Source: an uncultured Ruminococcus sp. (GTDB taxonomy: Bacteria; Bacillota; Clostridia; Oscillospirales; Ruminococcaceae). From it: a DNA stretch of 37,197 bases. The stretch is from contig CANOIR010000018.1 of the NCBI GenBank assembly GCA_947566125.1, positions 1-37,197 on the forward strand. The letters are read 5' to 3'. Numbering within the stretch: the first letter of the stretch is position 1; the number at the start of each line of letters is the position of its first letter. This document shows, in pieces, positions 26,153 to 34,566 of this stretch. The translations under genes and the position numbers were made by a program. The notes beneath the pieces are model-generated. The model was not told the DNA's origin. It did no database searches and saw only the letters and a program-made list of their open reading frames with translations.

Positions 26153-27244
26153 TCAAGATTTGACAAGACTAGAATATATATCTTCAAGATCACGAACATT
26201 TTTAATAATATTATATTTCTGGATAGCATCAAAGTTTCTGACATAAACCTCTTCACGATCATTCTCACACATTGTGAGAATTCTTCTACTCCATTCTGAT
26301 GCACCAGCATCAAGTGAAAGTGCGACAGTATTTTCAGAAATTATAGCCTCCGGAGGCACAACATCGGATGTAACGCACGGCAATCCACAGATCTGTGCCT
26401 CAAGCAAAACAATGCCTAATCCCTCATATTTTGATGGAAATACAAAAACATCCATAGCGTTATAGACCTCTTCAGTGCATGACGTTTCTCCATAAAGAAT
26501 AATACGCTCTTTATAAGGATGTTTGTCAATAAGTGCATTTACTTTATCATAGTCAGGACCATTTCCGACGAGAATCAGATAAATGTTTTTATTCATGGCA
26601 GCAGCCTTTTCAAAAATATCAAGCAGAAATGGATGGTTCTTCTGGTTATTGAATCTTCCAATATGACCTATTATAAACTTGTCCTCAAGACCGAGTTTTC
26701 TTCTTATTTCATTACGCATCTCAGGATTAAATCTAAAACGCTCGACATTGAAGCCGTTGGGGATGACATCAAATCTGCCGTTTTTAAAGAGCCAGCTTCC
26801 GGCAAGTGAGCTGCACGCAAAGCCATGGTTATGAAACATATTAAAAAACGGAAGAAGCAACTTGTGCATCTTCATGTGATCACATGTGGAATTATGGGAA
26901 TGTGCAATTCGAACCTTAACTCTCTTTAAGAACGAAATAAACAGCTCCGGCGTGATCATAGCACTATTTCCGTGAACATGGACGATATCATATTTCTTGC
27001 ATGAAATCTCTTTTAAGAGTGCGAGATAGAATTTTGCACTGCTTTCCTTTCTGGAAGGAAGTACCTTCACATCTATCCCAAGATGTTTACACTCATCAGC
27101 ATTGAGCTGAGCCATGGGAGTACCGGTTATAATAGTTACATCAAATTTATTTCTATCAATATGACGGCAATAATTTAAAACGACCATGCTGATTCCATTC
27201 ATATTGAAATCGTTCATGATCATAGCAATTCTGATTTTTTTCAA
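26153..27244 (-). CDS. Glycosyltransferase family 4 protein (2 of 2), TTG start
   Basis: 363 residues starting KKIRIAMIMNDFNMNGISMV. GT-B fold with FIIGHIGRFNNQKNH, LILVGNGPDYDKV and PSKYEGLGIVLLEAQICG (E-x7-E). It resembles the GT4 at 18905 and may have the same donor. The start is a TTG at 27244: AGGAGG sits 5 bases upstream, and the first ATGs would remove the first beta strand. It lies 13 bases after the F420-beta-like gene in the operon. Confidence 0.88.
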   Translation of the reverse strand: MKKIRIAMIMNDFNMNGISMVVLNYCRHIDRNKFDVTIITGTPMAQLNADECKHLGIDVKVLPSRKESSAKFYLALLKEISCKKYDIVHVHGNSAMITPELFISFLKRVKVRIAHSHNSTCDHMKMHKLLLPFFNMFHNHGFACSSLAGSWLFKNGRFDVIPNGFNVERFRFNPEMRNEIRRKLGLEDKFIIGHIGRFNNQKNHPFLLDIFEKAAAMNKNIYLILVGNGPDYDKVNALIDKHPYKERIILYGETSCTEEVYNAMDVFVFPSKYEGLGIVLLEAQICGLPCVTSDVVPPEAIISENTVALSLDAGASEWSRRILTMCENDREEVYVRNFDAIQKYNIIKNVRDLEDIYSSLVKS

Positions 27245-27257
27245 AGCAACCTCCTGA

Positions 27258-28451
27258 TCATCTGCCCTTGAGATATCTCTTTAGAGCAGGCGGTATGAGT
27301 GACTTTATGAAACTGATATGCTTTTTAAGACCGAGCGACTTGTTGTGATGATTATCAACGGCAGACCATCCACCGTTTTTATACATTCCTAGAAGCTCAG
27401 CTCGCTTAGGACTGCACTCAGAACCATGTCTTAGACGTTCGTTTCCAGACGAAGCCGCATCAAAGTTAGATGCCTTCAGCTCAACGGCATCACTGATCCG
27501 TTGAATATAACTATTCCCCTTTTCTGTGTTAGCGATAACAACAGAAATACCCTTTGTATCATCGAGAATCTTATCACTGAGATACTGCGGATGAGCCTTT
27601 TCTATACCCCAGTAATCGCCAAGAGTAATATCTGCAGGACGGTTTGCACAGGCGTATCGACATGAATAGCAATTTTCACGGCATATAAGACTTGCAGCGA
27701 AGTAATAGTGATATGACGATGCGCTCTCCCAGAGTTTTTTTCTATATTTTTTTCCATTTGAAGATTCTATTAAAGCGCTGCCGCTTTTTCCCCAACCCAT
27801 TGACTTATCTCTGAAGATATACTCCACTATCCTGCCATTTTGCTTTTGCTCCAGGAGTCTGATATAATCACGGAACATACGATTATTCGGAACACCATGA
27901 CATACGAGATCCACCGTAAGAAGGTTATCATATTCTCTTCCAAGAAAGCCTTTAAGTCCTGCAATCTGGCATGGAGTACCGGAATAAAGGACATTTTTGC
28001 CTGATTTAAGAAGCTCTTGAACCTGTCTGAATGTAGTTCCTGTGGAACTTTGAATATATTTTGAACCTCTGAGCCGACGTAGCTGCTCCTTATTTTGAGC
28101 AGCAATATGTTTTAAATTCCAATCCTCTTCAAAAGATGCACCGAATACAATTCCACTATTTTCGATAAAATCCTCTGCCAGAGCAGTAAAAATTCCACCA
28201 GAGGAAGATTTCATAATGATATCGTTATTTTTCGCAGCAGCGGCATAAACCGAAAGTGGAATGTTTGTTTCTTCATGATTCTGAAAAGCACAGACTTGTC
28301 TGCATTTACCGCACTCGACACACAATGTGCCATCAATAACCGGATAAATGTATCCGCAGTCATCCTCTTGCATATAAATTGCATTTTTTGGACAAGCATT
28401 ATAGCACGCTCCGCAGCCGCAGCAATCCTTTCTATTTTCAAATAATATCAT
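27258..28451 (-). CDS. Coenzyme F420 hydrogenase/dehydrogenase beta-subunit-like iron-sulfur flavoprotein (1 of 2)
   Basis: 397 residues, same architecture as the protein at 21406: ferredoxin module (CCGCGACYNACPKNA and CVECGKCRQVCAFQ), KSSSGGIFTALAEDF, VLYSGTPCQIAGLKG, VCHGVPNNRMFRDYI, CYSCRYACANRPADITLGDY and WGIEKAHPQYLS. It is sandwiched between a pyruvyltransferase-family gene and a GT4, with 16- and 13-base gaps, so it acts with the glycan enzymes. Two paralogues, each within two genes of a pyruvyltransferase-family gene, suggest a shared reductive step; that is inference. Confidence 0.85.
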   Translation of the reverse strand: MILFENRKDCCGCGACYNACPKNAIYMQEDDCGYIYPVIDGTLCVECGKCRQVCAFQNHEETNIPLSVYAAAAKNNDIIMKSSSGGIFTALAEDFIENSGIVFGASFEEDWNLKHIAAQNKEQLRRLRGSKYIQSSTGTTFRQVQELLKSGKNVLYSGTPCQIAGLKGFLGREYDNLLTVDLVCHGVPNNRMFRDYIRLLEQKQNGRIVEYIFRDKSMGWGKSGSALIESSNGKKYRKKLWESASSYHYYFAASLICRENCYSCRYACANRPADITLGDYWGIEKAHPQYLSDKILDDTKGISVVIANTEKGNSYIQRISDAVELKASNFDAASSGNERLRHGSECSPKRAELLGMYKNGGWSAVDNHHNKSLGLKKHISFIKSLIPPALKRYLKGR

Positions 28452-28467
28452 ATTGATCTCCCAGCAC

Positions 28468-29595
28468 TTATTTTTTATTGCTTTTTATCTCACTGATTAT
28501 CATGTCAATATATTTTTCAGTATTCTTTCTTTCTGCAGCAAGCACAGCATCAGTTTCCGAAAAATCGATATTCTTGTCAGCCAGTCTGACATCAGGCATC
28601 TTACCGCATCCACGCTCATCAAGTCCTGTAAGCTTCAGAATACTTCGGAGTCTGCTGCTTGCTTTTTCGGGATAGATTACCATAAAATTTGTATGGAACA
28701 ACAGAGAGAAAACTGTTGCGTGAAAAGAATCGGTAACGACATACTGAGCGTCCCTTATAAGACCAAGATACTCGCCCACAGTTGGACACCATTTAAGTTT
28801 GCCATTTCGAATAATGTCATGTAAATTATAGCTTATATTAAATACCTTCAGGTTCTTCTCCGATGCAATTTTAGCAGCGTACTCGTCGATCTTCTTATCG
28901 TGGTGAAGGTTATATGTAACCACATATTTCTTATTTCTAAACTTGTCAGAGGTATATTTATCCCACTCATCAGCTTTGAACAGAAGCGTAGGATCAAGCA
29001 TCTGGGCAGCACCATCAATGCCGGCATCACTTAAAATTTCCACACCATTATTTTCACGTACTGTAATATGCCTGTATTCTCTAAGAAGCGGAACTACCTG
29101 AGATTTTTCTTCATCTGATAACTTAGAAGTACCAATGCTCGCTGCATACGAAAATTTGTATGCAGATTCCGATACGAAGCTAAGGTAAAGTGGTCTATCA
29201 ACTCCTTCGTTCCAGTAACTGTTCCAGACCTGATCACTTCCGGTGCAGTAAGCGTCCGCCTCAGGAACATTCTCAAGAAGCTCCTTTTCGGTTCTGTATG
29301 TCCGTGGTGTCATTTTTATATATTTTTTCAAAAACGAGTCAAATATCAGCTTTTTTTTCACATATGAAACTGATATAACACATCTTGCTCCAAAGAGAAG
29401 GATAGGATTGCGGGCTAATTTTTCACTTTTATTCTTCAGCCTTTTGAGAAGTCCTAAACTGGTATATCTCTCGGGATAGTAATCTATGATTTCTGCCTGA
29501 CAGTCCTTCTGTACAAAGTAATTCTGAGTAGCAAGTGTCTGCAATGAAGAACCATAATTTCTCACTCGGTGAAGGGTAATAATATCTATTTTCAA
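28468..29595 (-). CDS. Polysaccharide pyruvyl transferase family protein (2 of 3)
   Basis: 375 residues. Blocks: DIITLHRVRNYGSSLQTLAT, AYCTGSDQVWNSYW, FSYAASIGTS, MLDPTLLFKADE and VVTDSFHATVFS. It lies third in the leftward operon, 15 bases after the Alg13-like gene and 16 before the F420-beta-like gene. The N-terminal glycine-rich loop is replaced by YGSSLQT, still within family variation. It is probably cytoplasmic, acting on a nucleotide sugar or lipid-linked glycan. Confidence 0.87.
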   Translation of the reverse strand: MKIDIITLHRVRNYGSSLQTLATQNYFVQKDCQAEIIDYYPERYTSLGLLKRLKNKSEKLARNPILLFGARCVISVSYVKKKLIFDSFLKKYIKMTPRTYRTEKELLENVPEADAYCTGSDQVWNSYWNEGVDRPLYLSFVSESAYKFSYAASIGTSKLSDEEKSQVVPLLREYRHITVRENNGVEILSDAGIDGAAQMLDPTLLFKADEWDKYTSDKFRNKKYVVTYNLHHDKKIDEYAAKIASEKNLKVFNISYNLHDIIRNGKLKWCPTVGEYLGLIRDAQYVVTDSFHATVFSLLFHTNFMVIYPEKASSRLRSILKLTGLDERGCGKMPDVRLADKNIDFSETDAVLAAERKNTEKYIDMIISEIKSNKK

Positions 29596-29610
29596 GTTAA
29601 AACCTCCAAG

Positions 29611-30096
29611 CTAAATTGAATTAAGAAAGCTACGTACTTTTTTTATAACATTTTCACGCTGAGAGCGGTATACAGAAAATTTATGACTACGAGCCTCCTG
29701 TATAAGCTTATTAAGATTATCTTTCTCGCCCTCGCCACAGAGAAGTACAAGATTCTGCATTGAAAATGATTCAGCTATCTGAAGCTGATGATCATCAACG
29801 TGTTCATTGTACTTGGCAAGTCTGGGGTAAACGATCACTGGTTTTTTCTGATTAAGCCCAGAAATTATTGTTCCAACACCGCTGTGAGTAATAAGCACAT
29901 CACAGTCTCCCACATATTTATCAAATTCCTCCTTATTCAAAAAGTCTGTATATTCATAATTCACAGGCTTGTAATCGGAATTTCCGATCTGAGCGAAAAC
30001 TTTTTCTGTAATCTGTTTTGATTCAATAAGCTCGTCAATTTGTTTAAGAAGTCTGTTCAACTGAAATTTCTGTGTTCCTACCGCAATAAAAATCAT
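29611..30096 (-). CDS. Alg13/PssE-like catalytic half of a two-subunit glycosyltransferase
   Basis: 161 residues, equal to the C-terminal half of a GT28 enzyme: MIFIAVGTQKFQLNRLL, CDVLITHSGVGTIISGL (donor-site HSGVGT) and KPVIVYPRLAKYNEHVDDHQ. These are the blocks of Alg13, PssE and Cps14G-type proteins, which work only with an Alg14-like partner; that partner is the gene just upstream, 11 bases away. Together they typically add a beta-1,4 galactose or glucose in streptococcal capsules; the sugar here is not determined. Confidence 0.9.
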   Translation of the reverse strand: MIFIAVGTQKFQLNRLLKQIDELIESKQITEKVFAQIGNSDYKPVNYEYTDFLNKEEFDKYVGDCDVLITHSGVGTIISGLNQKKPVIVYPRLAKYNEHVDDHQLQIAESFSMQNLVLLCGEGEKDNLNKLIQEARSHKFSVYRSQRENVIKKVRSFLNSI

Positions 30097-30107
30097 TTAT
30101 AATCTCC

Positions 30108-30569
30108 TTAAAATATTCCGCCAACATAAACAGCCTTCGGATAGCATTTCAGCATTTCCTCCCACTGAATTAGAAAAAGGTCAGCAAATGGGTAAACCAG
30201 TTTTCCGGTGAGTGATTTTCCATTTACACGGGCAAAAGTTTCGATATAGATTACTTTTTTTCTCATGAGCTTTCCGATAAGGCAGAACGGATATGCAGCG
30301 AGTGCACCCGTAGTGATAATAACATCAGGTTTTTCCTTCTTCAATATAAGGAAAGCCCTGCGAAAAGAACTAATAAAGTGCCTTTTAAAGTGCTTTTCAC
30401 GTCTATTGATCTGTTTTACGCAATAAAATCTTTCACTAAGATTAGCATCATTAACCTGACCGCCTTCTTCTGTAACAAAAAAAGAGTCATTTTCATCAGC
30501 GATTTCCCTGAGACACATGAGTTCCTCCCAATGACCACCTGATGATGATACAAAGCAGATCTTTTTCAT
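30108..30569 (-). CDS. Alg14/PssD-like membrane partner of the two-subunit glycosyltransferase
   Basis: 153 residues. ICFVSSSGGHWEELMCL is the acceptor-side start of the family, followed by DVIITTGALAAYPFCLIG, VIYIETFARVNGKSLTG and LIQWEEMLKCYPKAVYVGGI. It corresponds to the N-terminal half of a GT28 enzyme and recruits the Alg13-like subunit to the membrane. It is the first gene of the nine-gene leftward operon. The start ATG has GGGTGG 6 bases upstream. Confidence 0.9.
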   Translation of the reverse strand: MKKICFVSSSGGHWEELMCLREIADENDSFFVTEEGGQVNDANLSERFYCVKQINRREKHFKRHFISSFRRAFLILKKEKPDVIITTGALAAYPFCLIGKLMRKKVIYIETFARVNGKSLTGKLVYPFADLFLIQWEEMLKCYPKAVYVGGIF

Positions 30570-30592
30570 TCATTCCACCCTTTCTTAGGATA

Positions 30593-30611
30593 GCAAGTCT
30601 GAAAGACTTGC
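30593..30611. promoter_or_regulatory. Leader hairpin ahead of the leftward polysaccharide operon
   Basis: GCAAGTCT and AGACTTGC are perfect 8-base arms with a 3-base loop, lying in the transcript leader about 25 bases before the first start codon. It could protect the mRNA end or be an operator. There is no T-run, so it is not a plain terminator. Confidence 0.55.
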
Positions 30612-30627
30612 ATAACTGTATTTTTAT

Positions 30628-30656
30628 ATTATAACACACATTACTCATCACGTCAA
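30628..30656 (-). promoter_or_regulatory. Promoter of the leftward nine-gene polysaccharide operon
   Basis: Minus strand TTGACG (30656-30651), a 17-base spacer and a perfect TATAAT (30633-30628). It leaves a leader of about 50 bases. Confidence 0.85.
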
Positions 30657-30689
30657 CAATAACCGAGTATTTTTACAGGGTGTTTTTAC

Positions 30690-30787
30690 GCAAAAAAGAA
30701 TGTTTATTTTAAATTATATACAGCCATCCCGTTATAAAGGTAAAAACTGTATACAACATACAACTTAAAATAAACATTCCTTTTTGC
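30690..30787. repeat. 98-bp inverted-repeat element (MITE-like or long hairpin)
   Basis: Outer arms 30690-30712 and 30765-30787 are 23 bases each and pair at 22 positions (GCAAAAA... outwards to ...TTTTTGC). An inner pair TATACAG/CTGTATA lies at 30717-30723/30747-30753. No clear target-site duplication is visible beside it and it has no coding capacity. Confidence 0.75.
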
Positions 30788-30962
30788 TCTTTTGAGCTTA
30801 TGATTTTTATATCATTTTAGCTTTCGCTTAATGTCATATCAATAATCACTGCACAGCATTCGCTGAATCCATACAGTTTCCAATAAATCATAAACATACT
30901 AATTTGGAGTTCCAGTTTCAAAATAATTATAATTATCTCCGCCAAGCATTTGGACTGCAAAT

Positions 30963-31260
30963 TCACCGCAAGGTATCGACATCTTTTTTATGTGTCTGTA
31001 TAAAATCAATGACCTGATTTGCCTGCTCGTTATCGAACAACTTTGCACCGTCAACTTCTTTAACTGTATCAACAAAATACAGCGTTAAAACATCTTTGCA
31101 AAATCGGCTTTCATTAAATTCAAAGCCAAATCCTTTTGTATATGTATCCTGAATGGAAATTACAGCATATGCATCAGTTCGCCGTGCCATTTCATCCTGC
31201 ATATTGGGATAAAAAAGCATCGAAAACCTATTTGACTAATATTCACTTCATAAGCTTGTT
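30963..31260 (-). pseudogene. Broken phosphatase-like gene (dual-specificity/tyrosine-phosphatase type N-terminal part)
   Basis: The frame 31220-30963 reads MARRTDAYAVISIQDTYTKG, then FCKDVLTLYFVDTV and IDFIQTHKKDVDTLR, then stops. I recall this as the N-terminal part of a small phosphatase-like family in which the Cys-based P-loop follows the 'vDTL' strand; here it is lost. Upstream, another frame reads EVNISQIGF into the same point, indicating a frameshift near 31215. A separate frame just downstream (MSIPCGEFAVQMLGGDNYNY) belongs to a different sequence. Both ends are damaged. Confidence 0.5.
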
Positions 31261-31509
31261 CTTTCATTTATACTATGATTTTTTCATAATGTTACGAAAA
31301 AAATTAGACATACTTTTTTAAGTCCCTAATCTGTTACATTACAGGTAAGGTTAAAGAAGCACAAATGCATCGTTTTCATTTACATTATATCACATTATCA
31401 TTTAAAAAGCAATCTTTTTCATAAAAAATCATGTATCTTCAATAACTCTGATAGCTTTAGCAGCAATTTGCCATAAACAAATATTTTTTGAACAAATTAG
31501 TTAGATGCC
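31261..31509. other. AT-rich stretch without recognisable genes
   Basis: Together with 30788-30962 this is low-complexity, AT-rich sequence. I see no frame of substance, no RNA gene and no repeat of the other elements in the window. Confidence 0.5.
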
Positions 31510-31537
31510 TTGAAAAACTAATGATTTATTGTATAAT
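31510..31537 (+). promoter_or_regulatory. Promoter still present upstream of the decayed glycosidase
   Basis: TTGAAA (31510-31515), a 16-base spacer and a perfect TATAAT (31532-31537), followed by a ribosome site (GAGGTG) before ATG 31609. Confidence 0.55.
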
Positions 31538-31608
31538 AAGATAAAACATTATATAAAGACTTAAAAATATTTAGTTGTATTTTAAATATGATATGAGGTG
31601 AATAATAA

Positions 31609-33237
31609 ATGAAAAAACTTCGTTTGCTTATCTGTGCTACAACAATTGTATACTGTATTTCCGGTGTACCTGTAATTTCAGCAGTTTCTCAAGAAAGAGA
31701 ATCTACACTGCAGGATATTTCTCAATTTTCTATCATGAATGAAAATCTGGTATACCTGGGTGCAAATTATGTCATTACAGGTATTTGTTTTTTAGATGCA
31801 AATGGCACTCAGGATTTGAAAGTTGAATATGGCGAAGTGCTGTACCATTATAGAGCCATACTACACATTATCTGCATTTTGCCACTGCTTGTGGAGATAA
31901 CGGAGTAAGTGAAATCGCATTGTATGGTTATAAGGTATCAGAATTGACGGAGGAAAAAAGCAAAAACTGTCGCCAAATCTTCTGGCGGAGAAAAAACATA
32001 CCTGACAGCTGGACATAAAATCGGTTTTAATGCCTTTATTGACAATCCTATGACCGCCATTATGGCAGATGGAAATATACGAGAATATCACAATTTCAGC
32101 TGGCTTTTGGATAAAAATGGCAAGGTCAAGTTCACTCAGGGAATCTGGGGTGATATGGATAACTACTACGAATCCATGAAAATGCACCAGAAACTGAATT
32201 GTGGATCTCTTAGTTTGAAATACCTATGGCTTACTGCGAAGCTGAGGGCGTAGACAATCACGAGAATAAAACATATCAGCTCCGCTATGCCCAGCGTATT
32301 GCAAGAATCTATCTTACAGCAATCGGTGCCTGTGTGGATCGTGTTACAAAATTTCAGCTGGTGGGATGAAAGCAGTGGTGTATATGCCGATTCCGGATTG
32401 GTCACTAAAAAGGGCAAGTGGGACAAAAAACTTGCATGGTATTATGTTTCATGCATGACAACAGTTTTGGAGAATTCAGATCTTCTTTCCACTTCTATGA
32501 AAAATGGAATCCGTTGCGAAACATTTACAGATCGTATCAATAGAAATACAATTTATTGCCTTTGATCACCTACTTCAGACAGAATAACTATTCCTTACAA
32601 AAACAAACGATTATCAACGGTAGAGGAAAGTACATTAAGCCGCAATCCATCTGACTCAGCAATGATAAAAGCACTGAAAAATGTGATCTGTCAGTGGCAC
32701 CTTCTAATAATACTTTGAATCAATTCTATCGTATGTTTGATGAATCTGATACATGCTACAGTTTTATTATAGTGATACTTCTGCCCTGGAAACACCGAAA
32801 ACAATGTGCAGATTCTGGGGTTACTTGTTATGTGACTTTGGATGCTCCATATGTTCAGAGCGGATTTGGTGTTTATGATACTTTTGAAATAGGCAGTCTG
32901 AAAATCTATGATGCCAACACAAACACTCTTTTATGGTTCAGTGACATGAACGGCTATATGTATCGCAATATTTCTATGATCGAAGAAAGTCATTCTACAA
33001 ACAATCTGAAAATTGTTAAGGACGGCGGTGATCTGAATGAACTTGTCATAATATGGCTATCCTGCACCTGAGGAAAAAACAGTGCTTGATGACGTGAATG
33101 CCAATGGTGAATTCAATATTTCTGATGTCTTGATAATGCAGAAGAAGATACTTTCTGTGCCGGATGTGAAACTTGTTGATTGGAAAGCAGGCGATCTGTA
33201 CGAGAATAACATTATAAATATCTTTGAGACGAAATGA
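31609..33237 (+). pseudogene. Decayed secreted glycoside hydrolase with dockerin
   Basis: A signal peptide (MKKLRLLICATTIVYCISG) opens the gene, but at least four frame changes follow. Pieces in different frames read THYLHFATACGDNGVSEI, KIGFNAFIDNPMTAIMADGN, EYHNFSWLLDKNGKVKF, WDMD-type barrel segments, then FSWWDESSGVYADSGLV and KLAWYYVSCMTTVLENSDL, the end of a TIM barrel. A beta module follows (YVQSGFGVYDTFEIGSLKIY). The last frame is a dockerin half, DDVNANGEFNISDVLIMQKK to KLVDWKAGDLYENN, cut short at TGA 33235-33237. The middle of the catalytic barrel is missing, so the GH family is not certain; a GH39/GH5-like cellulosomal enzyme is my best guess. Confidence 0.7.
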
Positions 33238-33265
33238 AAACTGAAGTATAAATACATAAAGCAAT

Positions 33266-33300
33266 ACCGCCACAGTAATCAAATCGACTACTGTGGCGGT
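33266..33300. terminator. Hairpin after the decayed glycosidase
   Basis: ACCGCCACAGTA pairs over 12 bp with TACTGTGGCGGT. The T-run after it is interrupted (TATACTATAAT), so it may be a weak terminator or a relic. Confidence 0.6.
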
Positions 33301-33376
33301 TATACTATAATAAATAATACATTTTCATTTGCAGATCTGTTTATTGCTCATTTATCCAGTTTCAACATTTTCATAT

Positions 33377-33730
33377 TTATGATTTTCCTCCGTGCAGTTC
33401 TTTTTTCTTTCTCTCATACAATTCACGGTCAAAATATAACCTAGTCGTTTCATTGTCAAATATCTCCCAGATATGAAAAATAATCTTTACAAATCCATAC
33501 TCCTCAAACCATTCGACACCTTTGAAGGTTGCAGAGTCCTCATAAAAACTTTTGGTAGACATTATCGTCTCTCCGTATACCTCACCTTCTGTATGATGCA
33601 ATGTTCGATATAAATTTATAGTATCCACGTATCCGGAGTTCCGACCAACAAAATATTTGCCTGTTGGCGAAACTGATGCCAGACGCACAGGGATATTTGT
33701 ATTGTCATCTGATTTTGTAAAATATTTCAT
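33377..33730 (-). CDS. Conserved hypothetical protein
   Basis: 117 residues, soluble and mixed alpha/beta, from MKYFTKSDDNTNIPVRLASV through VEWFEEYGFVKIIFHIWEIF to a lysine-rich end. AGGAGG lies 7 bases before the ATG, so it is a real gene. It is the last of a five-gene leftward operon, 20 bases after the DUF5131 gene. I do not recognise the family and assign no function. Confidence 0.65.
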   Translation of the reverse strand: MKYFTKSDDNTNIPVRLASVSPTGKYFVGRNSGYVDTINLYRTLHHTEGEVYGETIMSTKSFYEDSATFKGVEWFEEYGFVKIIFHIWEIFDNETTRLYFDRELYERKKKELHGGKS

Positions 33731-33750
33731 ATATTAACCTCCTAACTATT

Positions 33751-34566
33751 TCATTGGCATTTTCCACACCAATGACATCCGTTACAACTATTTTTTCTTT
33801 TGCAAAATCTGCATTTCGGCTGCATGTGAACATCAGTGTTCCCGGCAGGACAACTAAGTCCGGAACGCTGTGCCTGTACCCTTTGATACGCTTTTGGAAT
33901 GTGATATACTTTTCTATCCTTAATAAAAACATTACCCGTTCCGATAAAGTCAAATTCCACATTTGCATTGTCACATTGATCGTGCAAAGATTTTATCCAC
34001 TCATAACGGCAAGGTCTTGTACCATCATAATTTTCGCCGTCAGCAAGAACCCTTTCAAACTGACCTGTGACAAGATACTGTTCTACATAAATTTCCGATA
34101 AAATGGGTGCACACATAAAAGCCTTATGCTTTGCAGGAATATTCAGCAGAATTGGAAGTCTTTCATCAGCACGTTTCTGATTTTCAGTAGTCACACATAA
34201 AATAACGTTTTCCCAACCATCATTCCAATCATTAGGTAGATTTTCTAAAATACGCTTTGCACGCTTCGTCTGAATCCAGAACATCACATCAGAACGCTGA
34301 CGTATAATATCCCAAACCTCTTCACGCCACTCATCTGCTTCTTCCAAAAAGAAATCTGACGTCATACAGACATGAATCAATGTCCCTGACGGAATTTTAT
34401 AACTTCCCTGCCTTGTTTTTTTCAGCGGAAGATTGAAGTTTGTTTTCGTCCTGTAAATCTCACTACCGTCACGGTCACGCTGTGCATCAAGATAATACAT
34501 ATAGCAATGCTCACAACCCTCGGAGTATTTGCGGCAACCATGCCATGGGTTCCATATTTGCATCAT
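33751..34566 (-). CDS. DUF5131 / phage gp37-like radical-SAM-related protein
   Basis: 271 residues. The start MQIWNPWHGCRKYSEGCEHC carries C-x6-C-x2-C followed by Y, the cluster-like motif of DUF5131 (PF07505, phage gp37/gp68). Family blocks HVCMTSDFFLEEADEW, FWIQTKRAKRI, NVILCVTTENQKRADERL and the GE-type DGENYDGTRPCRYEWI are present. The C-terminus adds a Cys-rich tail (CRFCKRKNSCNGCHWCGKC) that could bind zinc or another iron-sulfur cluster. Its ATG overlaps the upstream stop by four bases (ATGA). Function of the family is unproven; a radical-SAM-like fold is suspected. Confidence 0.85.
   Translation of the reverse strand: MMQIWNPWHGCRKYSEGCEHCYMYYLDAQRDRDGSEIYRTKTNFNLPLKKTRQGSYKIPSGTLIHVCMTSDFFLEEADEWREEVWDIIRQRSDVMFWIQTKRAKRILENLPNDWNDGWENVILCVTTENQKRADERLPILLNIPAKHKAFMCAPILSEIYVEQYLVTGQFERVLADGENYDGTRPCRYEWIKSLHDQCDNANVEFDFIGTGNVFIKDRKVYHIPKAYQRVQAQRSGLSCPAGNTDVHMQPKCRFCKRKNSCNGCHWCGKCQ

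Noticed and set aside
30690..30787. Possible CRISPR or tandem repeat array
   Set aside because: There are only two inverted arms and no repeated spacers; it is a single hairpin element.
33705..33974. An 89-codon leftward frame overlapping the DUF5131 gene
   Set aside because: It lies out of frame on the same strand as a well-supported gene and lacks its own ribosome site.
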